Source: Diploptera punctata (lineage: Eukaryota; Arthropoda; Insecta; Blattodea; Blaberidae). From it: a stretch of 64,000 nucleotides of DNA. The translations under genes and the position numbers were made by a program. The DNA is taken from the NCBI GenBank assembly GCA_030220185.1, contig JASPKZ010002336.1:716501-780500 (forward strand). Direction: 5' to 3'. Shown piece by piece: positions 54,801-58,989 of the stretch (positions are counted from its first letter, which is position 1; every line of letters begins with the position of its first letter). Under the pieces are notes generated by a model, which worked only from the letters and a program-made list of their open reading frames with translations, was not told where the DNA came from and did no database searches.

Positions 54801-54995
54801 GTGACTGAAATGGTGACCATGGATGAAATTCGTCCAGACAAGATTGGGCAGCTTGAGCAAGATGCAGCTATGTATTACCGCAGGAATGAAGAAACATTTC
54901 AAGATGCGGCTAAAGTATTGTTACGACCAGCAACTTTATTGCAAAAAACAAGTAATTGGCTAAGTTTACAGAGAGAACTATTAGGTATAATATAA
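24365..54995 (+). CDS. PNPLA8: Calcium-independent phospholipase A2-gamma (patatin-like, PNPLA8), spliced, 5' end missing
   Basis: PNPLA8 hydrolyses fatty acyl esters of membrane phospholipids with a Ser-Asp dyad, in mitochondria and peroxisomes in vertebrates. Exons joined by GT-AG sites: 24365-24821, 27766-27903, 32494-32648, 39848-39966, 43706-43911, 49224-49415, 53469-53667, 54739-54995. All phases agree. From the ATG at 24414 the product is 557 residues. The oxyanion motif DGGGIRG is at 229-235 (split by the intron after 32648) and the serine elbow GVSTG at 262-266 (Ser264). The catalytic DGG starts at Asp407. Other family blocks are [41 protein letters not shown] and YYRFNP. The first exon is open upstream of 24414 to its acceptor, so an upstream exon exists and translation may begin earlier. 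The C-terminus LLGII lacks the SKL peroxisomal signal of human PNPLA8. A donor-like GTATAA at 54985 leaves open an extra last exon. The introns hold most of the repeats in this window. Confidence 0.92.
24955..25592 (-). repeat. Diverged hAT-type MITE relative
   Basis: It parallels the repeat at 3070-3652 and ends in AAAGTTTTTCC like the 545 bp MITEs. The left end reads GCAGTTCAACTTT. Boundaries and target duplications are not clear. Confidence 0.4.
25953..26840 (-). mobile_element. Internally deleted mariner relic
   Basis: The ends are inverted (GGGTAAATCAAATATAAATG at the left; in complement TTCTAATCAAATATAATTGA at the right). On the minus strand an ATG near 26680 starts MSDQGV, followed by a [11 protein letters not shown] block and [20 protein letters not shown]. 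The frame then jumps to NAPYSPDLL and ends with FVQNWLMTQ and a mariner-type C-terminus (NIKNLP, KCI, HYVEK). Stops interrupt it. The middle of the catalytic domain is deleted. Confidence 0.75.
26845..27235. other. PNPLA8 intron, no feature seen
   Basis: A tRNA-like B-box segment (TGGGTTTGAATCTGTTACCC, 27150-27170) may be a SINE relic. Otherwise featureless. Confidence 0.4.
27241..27590 (+). repeat. Full-length SINE (family A, long-tail variant)
   Basis: It has CGTAGCCGAGCGGTTAAGG (A box) and GCTGGTTCGAGTCTCC (B box), and the body to CCGGCTGGTAAAAGGG and AAAGACCCTCAATCGG. This variant shares its 3' end with the fragment at 14695 but not with the copy at 13588, so two subfamilies exist. Confidence 0.88.
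27766..27903 (+). CDS. PNPLA8: PNPLA8 exon b
   Basis: 138 bases, phase 0 at both ends. The acceptor is GATTTTTCAG and the donor AAG/GTAAAT. It encodes [10 protein letters not shown], then [24 protein letters not shown], the helical segment before the patatin domain in PNPLA8 proteins. Confidence 0.9.
28205..28866 (+). repeat. Dispersed repeat, inverted partner at 56868
   Basis: It is colinear with the complement of 56868-57405. Shared words include GGAAATCAAGA, GCTGTTTACTCACAAATC, ATGGCGATGTTTGAAAACAA, CAATATTG, AACTCAGTAAAATCA and the terminal GGTCATGGACT. It is non-coding and of unknown class. Confidence 0.7.
28867..29285 (+). pseudogene. Penelope-like element, GIY-YIG fragment
   Basis: It encodes [19 protein letters not shown], then [18 protein letters not shown], the core of the C-terminal GIY-YIG endonuclease of Penelope-like retroelements. 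This is followed by frameshifted VWEKF- and [12 protein letters not shown] blocks. It ends near a GATAACATTTTACTT segment shared with the copy ending at 52400. The reverse transcriptase is absent. Confidence 0.8.
29436..29905 (+). pseudogene. Penelope-like element 3' end
   Basis: It begins inside the GIY-YIG domain (GKTK-NLE-like, frameshifted). It then reads [51 protein letters not shown] and a tail with [23 protein letters not shown], ending by a GAGGTAAGAAG boundary at 29875. It is closely related to 53735-54310. Confidence 0.85.
30105..30180. repeat. Near-perfect palindrome at a Penelope end
   Basis: TTACTTGACTCACCTCATAC runs through a TCTCGCAAG centre into its complement, with arms of about 32 bases. 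It is the smallest head-to-head version of the element end. Confidence 0.85.
30215..30425 (-). pseudogene. Penelope-like element 3' end, inverted copy
   Basis: It is the complement of the 3' part of the 29436 and 53735 copies: CTTACCTCATACTTCTATG, GCACTGCAGTATCAGCGACC, CCAACTGCCATCTGGTGTTC. It faces the plus-strand copy at 29436-29905. Confidence 0.85.
30750..31085. repeat. Penelope-type foldback
   Basis: Arms of about 130 bases (GAGTTGGAGAAAATGTTT outermost, TCACCTTCATCTTCA inner) are inverted around 30885-30910. The right arm ends TTTATGAGGTGAGA and is followed by an ATACCTCATAGCGTTT end, the same plan as the other copies. Confidence 0.8.
31231..32165 (+). mobile_element. pogo/Tigger-like transposon fragment
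   Basis: A plus-strand block from an ATG near 31591 reads [41 protein letters not shown] (given here only as landmark words [12 protein letters not shown] and REFGV-NVRYWRR). It is followed by FPTVED- and [16 protein letters not shown] segments: the N-terminal helix-turn-helix of pogo/CENP-B-type transposases. Upstream lies an end-like segment (TTTGCTCGCGCAATTTGCAC). The DDE domain is missing. The right boundary is uncertain. Confidence 0.65.
32265..32345 (+). repeat. tRNA-like segment
   Basis: GAATGGCTCAAGTGGATAAA (A-box-like) and CTTGGGTTCAAGACC (B box) with a hairpin between. It is about 150 bases before PNPLA8 exon c. Probably a SINE head. Confidence 0.5.
32494..32648 (+). CDS. PNPLA8: PNPLA8 exon c, oxyanion motif
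   Basis: The acceptor is CAAATAG and the donor AAG/GTAACT. It encodes EGAIRMLLW, then [14 protein letters not shown]: the start of the patatin domain and the glycine-rich oxyanion hole. It ends two bases into the following Arg codon. Confidence 0.92.
33165..33420 (-). repeat. SINE (family A), 5' truncated
   Basis: The minus strand carries the family A body from GAAATTTTCTTATGG to CAGCTATAACAGCTGAGGGA and GGCCATGGGCCTTCTGCG. The head with the pol III boxes is missing. Confidence 0.8.
33640..33780 (+). repeat. Penelope-type end with hammerhead-like core
   Basis: It has CTGATGA, one extra T, a GGAAG/CTTCC stem with TTAA loop and GAAA at 33660-33685. It is followed by AGCCTCC and, 60 bases on, TTGAGGACGACTG. 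The second half matches the arms of the foldbacks at 478 and 51.9 kb. Confidence 0.5.
34275..34840. repeat. Head-to-head Penelope 3' ends, long palindrome
   Basis: Two copies of a 3' end, each encoding [20 protein letters not shown], then [30 protein letters not shown] and a stop, diverge from a centre at about 34560. Arms of about 220 bases match except for scattered substitutions. Both outer ends carry the ACCTCAT / ATGAG boundary. Confidence 0.88.
34965..35260. repeat. Inverted repeat built from the tRNA tail
   Basis: The arm ATTATTAATTTAACACTTCT ... GAGAAAAATTTTCGCC at 34978-35040 is repeated in complement at 35170-35250. Only the left arm retains the complete tRNA-like unit. Confidence 0.8.
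35037..35109 (-). tRNA. tRNA-like, anticodon GGA by position (probable retroposon head)
   Basis: 73 bases fold as a cloverleaf: acceptor arms GCCTCGG and TCTAGGC (one mismatch, one wobble), D arm GCTC/GAGC, anticodon stem TTGGC/GCCAA with loop CCGGAAA, T arm CCGGG/CCCGG with loop TTCGAGT. Base 33 is C rather than the near-universal T, and there is no long variable arm as serine tRNAs have. A second identical copy sits nearby, flanked by the same tail. I take it as a tRNA-derived repeat, not a working tRNA. Confidence 0.5.
35417..35489 (+). tRNA. tRNA-like, anticodon GGA by position (probable retroposon head)
   Basis: Same 73 bases as 35037-35109 but inverted. It is followed by GAAAATTTTTCTCTTCAAAT, the tail shared by several differently headed repeats in this window. 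Confidence 0.5.
35797..35858 (-). repeat. 62-bp inverted copy of 35110-35170
   Basis: ACATCTAATTCACTCTTTAG through AGACAAAAAAATAATAA is the complement of the spacer at about 35111-35171, about 650 bases away. Confidence 0.85.
36185..36430. repeat. tRNA-headed repeat, inverted pair
   Basis: The left arm TTGAAGAGAAAAATATATGCC...GATTTGAACCGGATGTCTC is answered by GAGACATTGGATTCAAATCC...GGCATATATTTTTCT at 36325-36365, followed by a tail like that of the 35.4 kb unit. The tRNA-like core differs from the GGA type. Confidence 0.65.
36829..37035 (-). CDS. Unrecognised short ORF in a PNPLA8 intron
   Basis: 68 codons, acidic at the start ([13 protein letters not shown]) and containing [20 protein letters not shown]. 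Base composition is a little less AT-rich than the flanks. No family is recognised. It could be the first part of a transposase or a processed fragment. Its location inside an intron on the opposite strand argues against a host exon of PNPLA8. Confidence 0.2.
   Translation of the reverse strand: MSDLEDFDHVFGIRGEEEFDSLPKNSIGRTGELAKSSSYMVLFTGCKRKCIPLADKNNGSGFIAENSG
37663..38098 (+). mobile_element. Short retroposon, copy 1
   Basis: About 430 bp from CCCTCAGGGGTCCTCATC to CCTTGGCCTAATACTTGG with a GAAGGAAGAAGAAG tail. Target duplications AGAACTCAATTT lie at 37651-37662 and 38099-38110. There is no tRNA-like head. The 3' end resembles that of the LINE at 48853-49060. Confidence 0.85.
38215..38465. 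repeat. Penelope-like scraps with hammerhead-like core
   Basis: The minus strand has CTGATGA, a TATA/TATA hairpin and GAAAC at 38283-38257, then a GACTCATC word and the AGAACCTCATAATGTTATTT end. The plus strand from about 38330 encodes [24 protein letters not shown], a coding relic of the same element class. Confidence 0.6.
38690..38795 (+). repeat. Penelope-type end
   Basis: CGAAGAAC, a hairpin ending GGTTCT, GAAAGGCC, then TTGTTGAGGACGATTGCC: the same order as 478-686 and 33640-33780. Copy 2 of the short retroposon is inserted in its distal part. Confidence 0.55.
38808..39231 (+). mobile_element. Short retroposon, copy 2
   Basis: Same element and same 5' end as 37663-38098, with few differences. 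Its own target duplications ATATAAATTTTA lie at 38796-38807 and 39232-39243. The left duplication falls in a Penelope-type end. Confidence 0.88.
39285..39545. repeat. Penelope-type foldback
   Basis: ATGAGTCATTTTAACATCTT...ATTTCATG...CGGTAACTATAGTTTTC at the left is repeated in complement at the right, with a centre at about 39440. The right end reads AAGAACCTCATAATGTGTTT. A CTGATGA plus hairpin core lies at 39319. It is located 300 bases before PNPLA8 exon d. Confidence 0.85.
39848..39966 (+). CDS. PNPLA8: PNPLA8 exon d, catalytic serine
   Basis: The acceptor is TTTTTTTTAG and the donor CTTG/GTAAGT. It encodes [17 protein letters not shown] and then [16 protein letters not shown], with the nucleophilic elbow GVSTG. 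Confidence 0.94.
40030..41020. pseudogene. Head-to-head pair of Penelope-like 3' ends with GIY-YIG
   Basis: The minus half (about 40620 to 40138) encodes [20 protein letters not shown] and then [19 protein letters not shown]: the GIY and YIG motifs of the endonuclease. [20 protein letters not shown] and DERDLISKF repeats follow, ending MAVENE. The plus half (about 40635-40936) begins at IAAHSLLE and encodes the same C-terminus. Each half ends by ATGAGGTAAGATG and, further out, the AGAACCTCATAATG boundary. Both halves lack the reverse transcriptase, so neither is autonomous. Confidence 0.9.
41140..41260. repeat. Penelope-type end scrap
   Basis: AATTAATCACTATGAGGTTT followed by TCTTACGTCTCCTCAT: the boundary motif without coding sequence. 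Confidence 0.45.
41653..42458 (+). mobile_element. Solo LTR carrying a nested SINE
   Basis: It begins TGTCGTGC and ends CCGTGACA (TGTC...GACA). Inside are a TATA box (CTTATAAAAAGAGC), about 30 bases further a likely transcript start, and AATAAAGTG/GAATAAATTC polyadenylation signals near 42370-42400. Without the SINE and its target duplication it is 482 bp. No internal retroviral-type ORF adjoins, so it is read as a solo LTR. A flanking target duplication is not clear. Confidence 0.6.
41867..42175 (+). repeat. Full-length SINE (family B) in the LTR
   Basis: The head has CGCCGTAGCGTAGTGGTTAA (A box) and GAGGGTTCAAGTCCCG (B box). The body has CAAACCCTCTGGCGGCAC and TTGTTCTGGGGGTAAAGGC; the tail is TTTACTTTAC-like. 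Perfect 15-bp target duplications TTATAAAAAGAGCTT lie at 41852-41866 and 42176-42190. Confidence 0.93.
42478..42785. repeat. tRNA-headed repeat, inverted pair
   Basis: Arms TTTAACATGTTCCAG...CTGGATAAATTTAT...GAACCTTGAATCAAACCCC and complement flank a spacer at about 42600-42650. The right arm contains a B-box-like GGGGTTCAATTCCTGG. A related single arm lies at 41440-41520. Confidence 0.75.
42932..43666 (-). pseudogene. 5'-truncated LINE (reverse transcriptase C-terminus)
   Basis: The minus strand carries a 3' tail (TTACTTACTCACTGG at the plus left end), the [13 protein letters not shown] block, and upstream a 175-codon ORF with [61 protein letters not shown] and FGPKRDEQT. This is the palm-thumb end of an RTE/CR1-type LINE. 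Target duplications AAAGGTTGATATC (42919-42931) and AAAGGTTGGTATC (43667-43679) flank it. It belongs to the family at 23789 and 61160. Confidence 0.9.
43706..43911 (+). CDS. PNPLA8: PNPLA8 exon e
   Basis: The acceptor is TTTTTTTTGCAG and the donor AAAG/GTAAGG. It encodes [30 protein letters not shown] and TSRDPLMPK. An antisense LINE insertion ends 39 bases upstream of the exon. Confidence 0.93.
44130..44545 (-). pseudogene. Penelope-like element 3' end
   Basis: The minus strand encodes [39 protein letters not shown] and [17 protein letters not shown], then a second [12 protein letters not shown] unit, ending MAVENE. The outer end is TCTTACCTCAT, then TTCTTAATTAATAAATTAATG and GGGAAACACATTATGAGG. 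Confidence 0.9.
44655..44840. repeat. Foldback repeat
   Basis: ATGAATTTTCTCACTTGG...ATTCTCAATA...TTTAGTTGAAAA is inverted at 44758-44835 (TTTTTTCAACTAGACTC, GAGAATTGAG, AGAAAATTCATCTTAAG). Class unknown. Confidence 0.6.
44850..46480. other. PNPLA8 intron, no feature recognised
   Basis: AT-rich. The block 45910-46460 is slightly more complex, with inverted AAAAGAACAAC words near its ends, and could be a transposon remnant. No coding motif is seen. Confidence 0.35.
46490..46932. mobile_element. Non-coding element with long inverted ends
   Basis: About 100 bases at the left (AACTGCCAACCATTGC, CCGAAACCTACCTTGAAATT, TCTCCCAGAGAAG) recur inverted at the right (CTTCTCTTGGAGAAATTTC, AAGGTAGGTTTC, GGTTGACATTTCCCTTGT). 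It has a solo relative at 13197. The superfamily is not determined. Confidence 0.7.
46975..47670. pseudogene. Head-to-head pair of Penelope-like 3' ends
   Basis: The minus half (47290-47050) encodes [31 protein letters not shown] and MSVENERD. The plus half (47300-47600) begins [14 protein letters not shown] and runs to the same end. The outer boundaries are TAACATTATGAGGTTCTTAA and ATGAGGTAAAATG. The plus half has a one-base deletion near 47535 that breaks the frame. Confidence 0.88.
47675..48315. other. PNPLA8 intron, no feature seen
   Basis: AT-rich intron without recognisable repeats. Confidence 0.4.
48325..48425 (+). repeat. tRNA-like SINE
   Basis: CTAGCTCAGCTGGTAGCATG (A box) and AGGTTTGAATCCCAG (B box) followed by TAGGGTTGAAAATTTTAATT; same family as 11495-11625. 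Confidence 0.65.
48853..49060 (-). pseudogene. LINE fragment, internally deleted
   Basis: The minus strand encodes [36 protein letters not shown] (reverse transcriptase block with FVDYKKAFD), then jumps directly to a 3' terminus ending GGCCTAATACTTGC and a GATGATGATG tail. Target duplications CATAATAGAACAT (48840-48852 and 49061-49073) show that the short form inserted as such. Confidence 0.85.
49224..49415 (+). CDS. PNPLA8: PNPLA8 exon f
   Basis: 192 bases, phase 0. The acceptor is GTGTATTTCAG and the donor CAG/GTTGGT. It encodes [27 protein letters not shown] and DDLLHQ. Confidence 0.93.
49765..49973 (+). repeat. SINE (family A), left part, split by Tc1
   Basis: A diverged family A body (GCCATAATGCCTAGGGAACC, GACATGCTGACTAAATATCA, AAGCCAAAGGTCTTC) that continues after the Tc1 element at 51560 with AGGCCTCTCACACTATGGAG. 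Confidence 0.8.
49974..51559 (+). mobile_element. Tc1-like transposon, complete ends
   Basis: 1586 bp with inverted ends CAGTGGAGGAAATTGGTATA, perfect for about 20 bases, flanked by TA at 49972-49973 and 51560-51561. The transposase is on the plus strand. It interrupts a SINE at the motif TTC/TA/GGCC, so it is younger than the SINE. Confidence 0.95.
50296..51291 (+). pseudogene. Tc1-type (DD34E) transposase with three stops
   Basis: A single frame of 331 codons runs from the ATG to a TAG at 51289. It has N-terminal helix-turn-helix blocks ([18 protein letters not shown]) and [13 protein letters not shown] residues. The catalytic motifs are [29 protein letters not shown] and [14 protein letters not shown], with 34 residues between the second D and the E. 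The frame is broken only by point stops at 50917, 50941 and about 51068. The gene has no frameshift, so it died recently. Confidence 0.93.
51690..52175. repeat. Penelope-type foldback complex
   Basis: The left end has TATCACCTCACCTCATATTT, then GGTACCTGGTAAGTCACTCG, TCCTCAACTAGATTATTAAA and AGGCCTTTCAAAATC. These are answered by AAAAAGGCCTCCATATTGG, TTTAGTTGAGGGC and GACTTACCAGGTACC. A ~45 base internal duplication (CAATGTTTCATCT...TGTACA) lies near 51920-52010. Confidence 0.75.
52200..52440 (+). repeat. Penelope-like 3' end scrap
   Basis: AAGATGACATAACGATCATG and GAAGATGGAACCGAAGAAGG run to AGAATATGAGGTGAGGTGAT and the ACCCCGTAGTGTTAA end. It mirrors the left boundary at 51735, closing a ~650 base palindrome. 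Confidence 0.65.
52585..52935. repeat. Palindrome within a palindrome
   Basis: The outer arms (GGTGAGTCTGTAGCATCTTA and complement, 52588-52615 and 52890-52915) enclose an inner palindrome at 52724-52837. The inner arms TTTTTAGTCTGGACATCTTA and complement meet at an AACATTATCAACATT centre. Both layers carry ACCTCAT/GAGGTAAGATG, so one element end appears to have landed inside another. Confidence 0.85.
52985..53335 (+). repeat. SINE (family C)
   Basis: GTGGTCTCGAGGCAGCATGC (A box) and CCTGGTTCGATTCCTGG (B box); body TTTTCCTCACCTGTAAGAC, AAGCAATGGGAAGCTACC, GCAGTGAAAGACCTGCC; tail GGAATGGAATAATGG. It is about 130 bases before PNPLA8 exon g. Confidence 0.85.
53469..53667 (+). CDS. PNPLA8: PNPLA8 exon g, catalytic aspartate
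   Basis: The acceptor is ATCTTCCAG and the donor GAAG/GTATGT. It opens with [20 protein letters not shown], the DGG motif carrying the dyad aspartate, and continues to SFGTGR and SATDTE. Confidence 0.94.
53735..54310 (+). pseudogene. Penelope-like element 3' end
   Basis: It begins at the GIY-YIG core ([14 protein letters not shown] frame noise, then [16 protein letters not shown] and [20 protein letters not shown]). It continues with PLDLTVW, a stop, [19 protein letters not shown] and two tandem SFKRTPDGS units, to GCCGATACTGCAGTGCTG and AACTATGAGGTAAGAAG. The end is AATTGAACCTCATAATGTTA. Stops and a frameshift make it inactive. Confidence 0.88.
54400..54530 (+). repeat. Penelope-type end scrap
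   Basis: GTAGTCATAATGGCGCTTGA and AACTGCAGTTCCCGTGTTTA run to CTATGAGGTAAGATG and GACTCATTAATTTATG: the last ~120 bases of the element only. Confidence 0.8.
54739..54995 (+). CDS. PNPLA8: PNPLA8 last recognised exon
   Basis: The acceptor is TTTATTACAG. It encodes [46 protein letters not shown] and [18 protein letters not shown], then a stop. The alternative is a splice at LLG/GTATAA. Confidence 0.88.
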
Positions 54996-56560
54996 AATAT
55001 CACCTAGATAATTAGTTTATCACCCACCTAAAAGCTTTCATAAATCAGTATTTAGGAACATTGCTATTTACAATAGTTTTGTTTCAACCCAATTCTTAAA
55101 ATGTCAAGTACTATCATTACAATTTAAAACTTGCTTAGATTTTCATTTTATTTAGCAGGTTTCACAAAGTTTCACAACAATTTCTTGCCCTAAATTAATC
55201 TACTGTCATTCTCCACATCTCTTTGTCATTCCAATCTCCATTGTCCATTGCTTAGATTTAAAGAAATCTAATTTATTCAAAAATATAAATGTATTAATAA
55301 AGTATATTTCCTTACATATGGAGGTATTGTACCATCAGCAAATAGTAATTTCTTTAAACATACAATAAGAAAACTATACAAGGAAAACTACAAAATAATG
55401 TTAAATACGTACTTATTTTGTCACATTAGTTAAGAAAATAATTTAGGATATACAGTTATTATTTATTTTGAATTGAAAAGCTATCTTCTTTTAACAAATT
55501 AATTCAAATTATATATTAATAGTCTGTCTCTCTCATACACACAGTAATTTGTACAATTTTATTAAAAAGTCAAATATTAGTCACCTTTTCTTGTAGAAGT
55601 CTTATTTTCCTAGTCATTATTGAAATATACCGTATTATATATATCCATGAAAGAGCCATATTACTGCTAAAAAAATTTGTAAAATGCTATCTCTTTCGTC
55701 CTTATCCCTATGTTGAAATATTTAAATGAATGTCTGGCTGGATTTTACATTTATAGCATGATTCATTTCTATTACTATTAGATGAAGCAAAATGAATTGA
55801 TAATAAAATGAACCTCATAATGTTACTTCCATTGAGATATTAATAGAATTAATGATGCCTGATATTAAAGATTAGAAATTAAAGTTATTAGAAGCAACTT
55901 GTTAGAAATTAACTTCTAGTCAAATATGCTTATTACATGAATGTAATTCAGAAGCTTTGATGAATCACAGTTATTGCAATTAATTTTTTTTTCAGACTTG
56001 AGATTAATATTAAATCATGTATTGCAGTGTTCATTATGATTTATAATGTAGTCCTTGTGTGTATTATTTGGCATTCTTGGCTTATATTTTTCAAATTAGA
56101 GGTTGTGGTAATGTTAAATAATCTGCATAATATATATATATATACACAGATAAATCTTGATATTTAAAATTTGTACAAACTAATGTAGCTTTAATCTTAT
56201 GTGTAAGTATGTAACTTTGAATCTTTACACTTTTTATATAGTTATGATATAGCATATTATTTAATATATGTTTTAAATGTATGGTGTACAAGTGATATAA
56301 ATATTATTGAAACTTTATACAACTGGTGAATAATAAATTCGTAAGTACTTATATGTCAAATCTCCTAATTTTATCAAATTATCATTTTGACTAACTAAAT
56401 CTTCCATCCACTAGGCCTTCCCAAAGGATTTTCACATTTGTATTAATTCTTCAAAAGGGCATATTATTAATAATAATAATAATAATAATGGTTTATTTTA
56501 CTTTATGGAGTTAAGATTGTAAAGTCTTCTTTTCCAGTTCACCAGAGTTCAAACACAAAG
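54996..56560. other. Probable PNPLA8 3' UTR and flank
   Basis: Directly downstream of the PNPLA8 stop. An AATAAA signal is at 56332-56337, with others possible. A repeat segment at 55155-55255 matches 10720-10830. A boundary word AACCTCATAATGTTAC at 55810 is a minimal Penelope-type end. An (AAT)n run lies at 56466-56488. Confidence 0.45.
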
Positions 56561-56569
56561 GCTAATAGG

Positions 56570-58075
56570 GCTTGAATGCAAGGTTCTTTCCTAATAGCTT
56601 ATGAGGTGCAAATAGTGTAGCCAGAGACACAGCTCCTTTTAAGGGTGTAGCATATTTGTGCTATATATATATTTCCAGTTTTAACAATGTTGATACATTT
56701 TTCCAGCACCAAGTCCTTCAAAGTTTCTCTAATCCCTTGGATCCACATGAGATTTGGTCGTCCTTTCCTTCTCGTTCCTGATGGTGTCCATTTCATTATT
56801 TTTTTTTGGTAATATTTCATCCTCCATTCGCCTAATATGCCCATACCATTTTAGTTGCTTTTCTTGGACTATTTAACTCATGCCACAAATGCTAGTCAAT
56901 GACCAATCATGTTTCAATGAATGTTGTTGTACAACCAATGACAGTCGTGTTTCACCTCACTCTTTATCAATTTCTCTTTATCAGCTCGCTTTTGTGATAA
57001 AGAAAGCTCCTCCTTTTTTATTTCTCCAACAAATACATTGAATATAGCAAATAATGAAAAGATTCCTTGATTTTACTGAGTTGTTTACTAAAAAAAATAA
57101 ATGAATAACCTGTAATGTTGATTATGATATATAGTTTGGTGTGTTTCATTATTTCTCCACTTGGGTGCACTCTTACAATATTGCGATCTTATTTGGCAAT
57201 AAATAATATGATCAAGCAGCAGTGAATGAACATAACCTCACATTTCTGATTTGTTTTCAAACATCGCCGTTTACATTAAATATATAAATATTTTAAAATA
57301 ACTAGTTAAATAATGATTTGTGAGTAAACAGCTTAATTTTATTTGTTAAATAGCCCTAACAAATGCCACTCTTGATTTCCAAATTATCGATAAATTCACG
57401 ACTCACGAAATTCTAAAATTGAGTTTTGTACATGCATTCTCTTTTATAACTTCATTTCTAATTTTCTCTCTCCTTGATATCCTAGCAAAGCGTCTCCAAT
57501 AGTCCATTTCTGTTACCATTAATTTTCTTTTCATCTGATGATTTATAGTCCAATTGCTTTTCTTGGATAAATTCTAAAATTGAGTTTTGTACATGCATGT
57601 TCTCTTTTAGAACTTCATTTCTGATTTTCTCTCTCCTTGATATCCTAGCAGATCTCCAATAGTCCATTTCTGTTACCATTAATTTTCTTGTCATCTGATA
57701 ATTTATAGTCCAAACCTCTGAACCATAAGTCATAATACTTCTAACTATTGTTTTAAAATGTTTAACTCTTAGTTTCTCTTTTGATATGTTTATCCTATAA
57801 TATTCCATTCAGGGCAGATATTACATATTTTCCTGAGTTTATCATTGATCTTATTTCCTTTTCCTGCTTCCCATCTTCTGTAATTTTTACTCCCAAATAT
57901 TTGTATTCCTCCATGTGTTAATTACTCCCATTTCATCTTCCAGTATCAAATCTTGATGAATGTCTCCAATGGTACTTGGGTTTTTTCCATATTCACCTTT
58001 AGTCCCCATTTATTATATTCTTGAACTAATTTTTGGGTAATATATTCAATGTCTTCATATTTGTGCTATAACCAA
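56570..58075 (-). pseudogene. LINE C-terminus, interrupted and partly duplicated
   Basis: Minus-strand blocks in order are YITQKLVQEYNKWGLKVNMEKT (near 58040), YRINISKEKLRVKHF, SIMTYGSEVWTI, MVTEMDYWRSARISRREKIRNEVL and MHVQNSILEFIQEKQL. After the insertion come YGHIRRMEDE-like, KKIMKWTPSGTRRKGRPNL and WIQGIRETL. A non-coding repeat (56868-57405) splits it between the codons for EKQL and its duplicate. A 161-base stretch is tandemly duplicated (57410 and 57571). Confidence 0.8.
56868..57405 (-). repeat. Dispersed repeat inserted in the LINE
   Basis: It is the inverted partner of 28205-28866, with matching order over nearly its whole length. It starts TATTTAACTCATGCCACAAA. The host LINE resumes on both sides, which fixes the boundaries within a few bases. 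Confidence 0.75.
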
Positions 58076-58141
58076 AATTAATTTTGTGCTTTAGCATATA
58101 CCACATGATTAACTTCAGAGGTTTTCATTCAGAAGACAAAT

Positions 58142-58399
58142 ATATCGTCGCTTAAGAAACAATACCGCGTAAGTGACACTTTTGGTGAAATTGACATTTT
58201 TATACTGTTAGCATCACGGAAGAAGTGCGCTCAGTTCTAACATAGATTGGGATGAAATTTTGTACCATGACCTTGCTAAACTTATAGATACAATGGTTTC
58301 AATGTATAGGTACAAAGGGGAAAAGTAAACAGTTTTTTGTTTTTCATGTAAAATGTTCATTTTGTTAGTTACGCGGTTTTGTTTCTTAAGCGACGATAT
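58142..58399. mobile_element. MITE with ~32-bp inverted ends
   Basis: The ends TATCGTCGCTTAAGAAACAA and ACCGCGTAA recur in complement (TTACGCGGT, TTTGTTTCTTAAGCGACGAT). It is about 255 bp with no ORF. The palindromic ATA...TAT ends hide the exact target site; TA is likely. Confidence 0.8.
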
Positions 58400-58429
58400 G
58401 AATCATTTATAGGAACCCAATCACTTGAT

Positions 58430-58985
58430 GTTTTTATTATTAATTTAATACTTCTCACCGAAGGGCAAATTATATTTGAAGAGAAAAATTATACACTCAG
58501 ACTGGGGTTTGAACCCAGGACCTTTGATTTTCTATGCCAATGCTCTCTCAACTAAGCTACCTGAGCACTCCAATCTAAATGCAATTTTTTCTCTTATACA
58601 TTGTTAATTCCTGAGTGCCAAATGCTATGAACCTTTGCTCGATCACGCAAATGGCGGCTTTTTTTTAAGAAGACGTTTATTGGGAATTTAAACATTACTT
58701 TATAAAGCCAGTAGGGATTCGTTTGATGTTTTTATTATTAATTTAATACTTCTCACTGAAGGACAAACTATATTTGAAGAGAAAAATTATATGCTCAGAC
58801 TGGGCTTGAATCCAGGACCTTTGGCTTTCTATGCCAATGCTCTAGCAACTGAGCTAGAAAATTTGCATTAAGATTGGAGTGCTCAAGAAACTCAGTTGGT
58901 AGAGCATTGGCATAGAAAGGCAAAGGCCCTTGGTTCAAACCCCAGTCTGAGTGTATAATTTTTCTCTTCAAATATAAAAACCTAA
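58430..58985. repeat. tRNA-headed repeats, three units
   Basis: Minus-strand units at about 58485-58565 and 58785-58860, and a plus-strand unit at about 58880-58955. The tRNA-like core has GAGAGCATTGGCATAGAAA and GGGTTCAAACCCCAG (B box). All are followed by the tail ATAATTTTTCTCTTCAAATA. The direct repeat TGATGTTTTTATTATTAATT at 58427 and 58724 marks successive copies. The head differs from the GGA-type unit at 35 kb, the tail does not. Confidence 0.75.
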
Positions 58986-58989
58986 TAAT

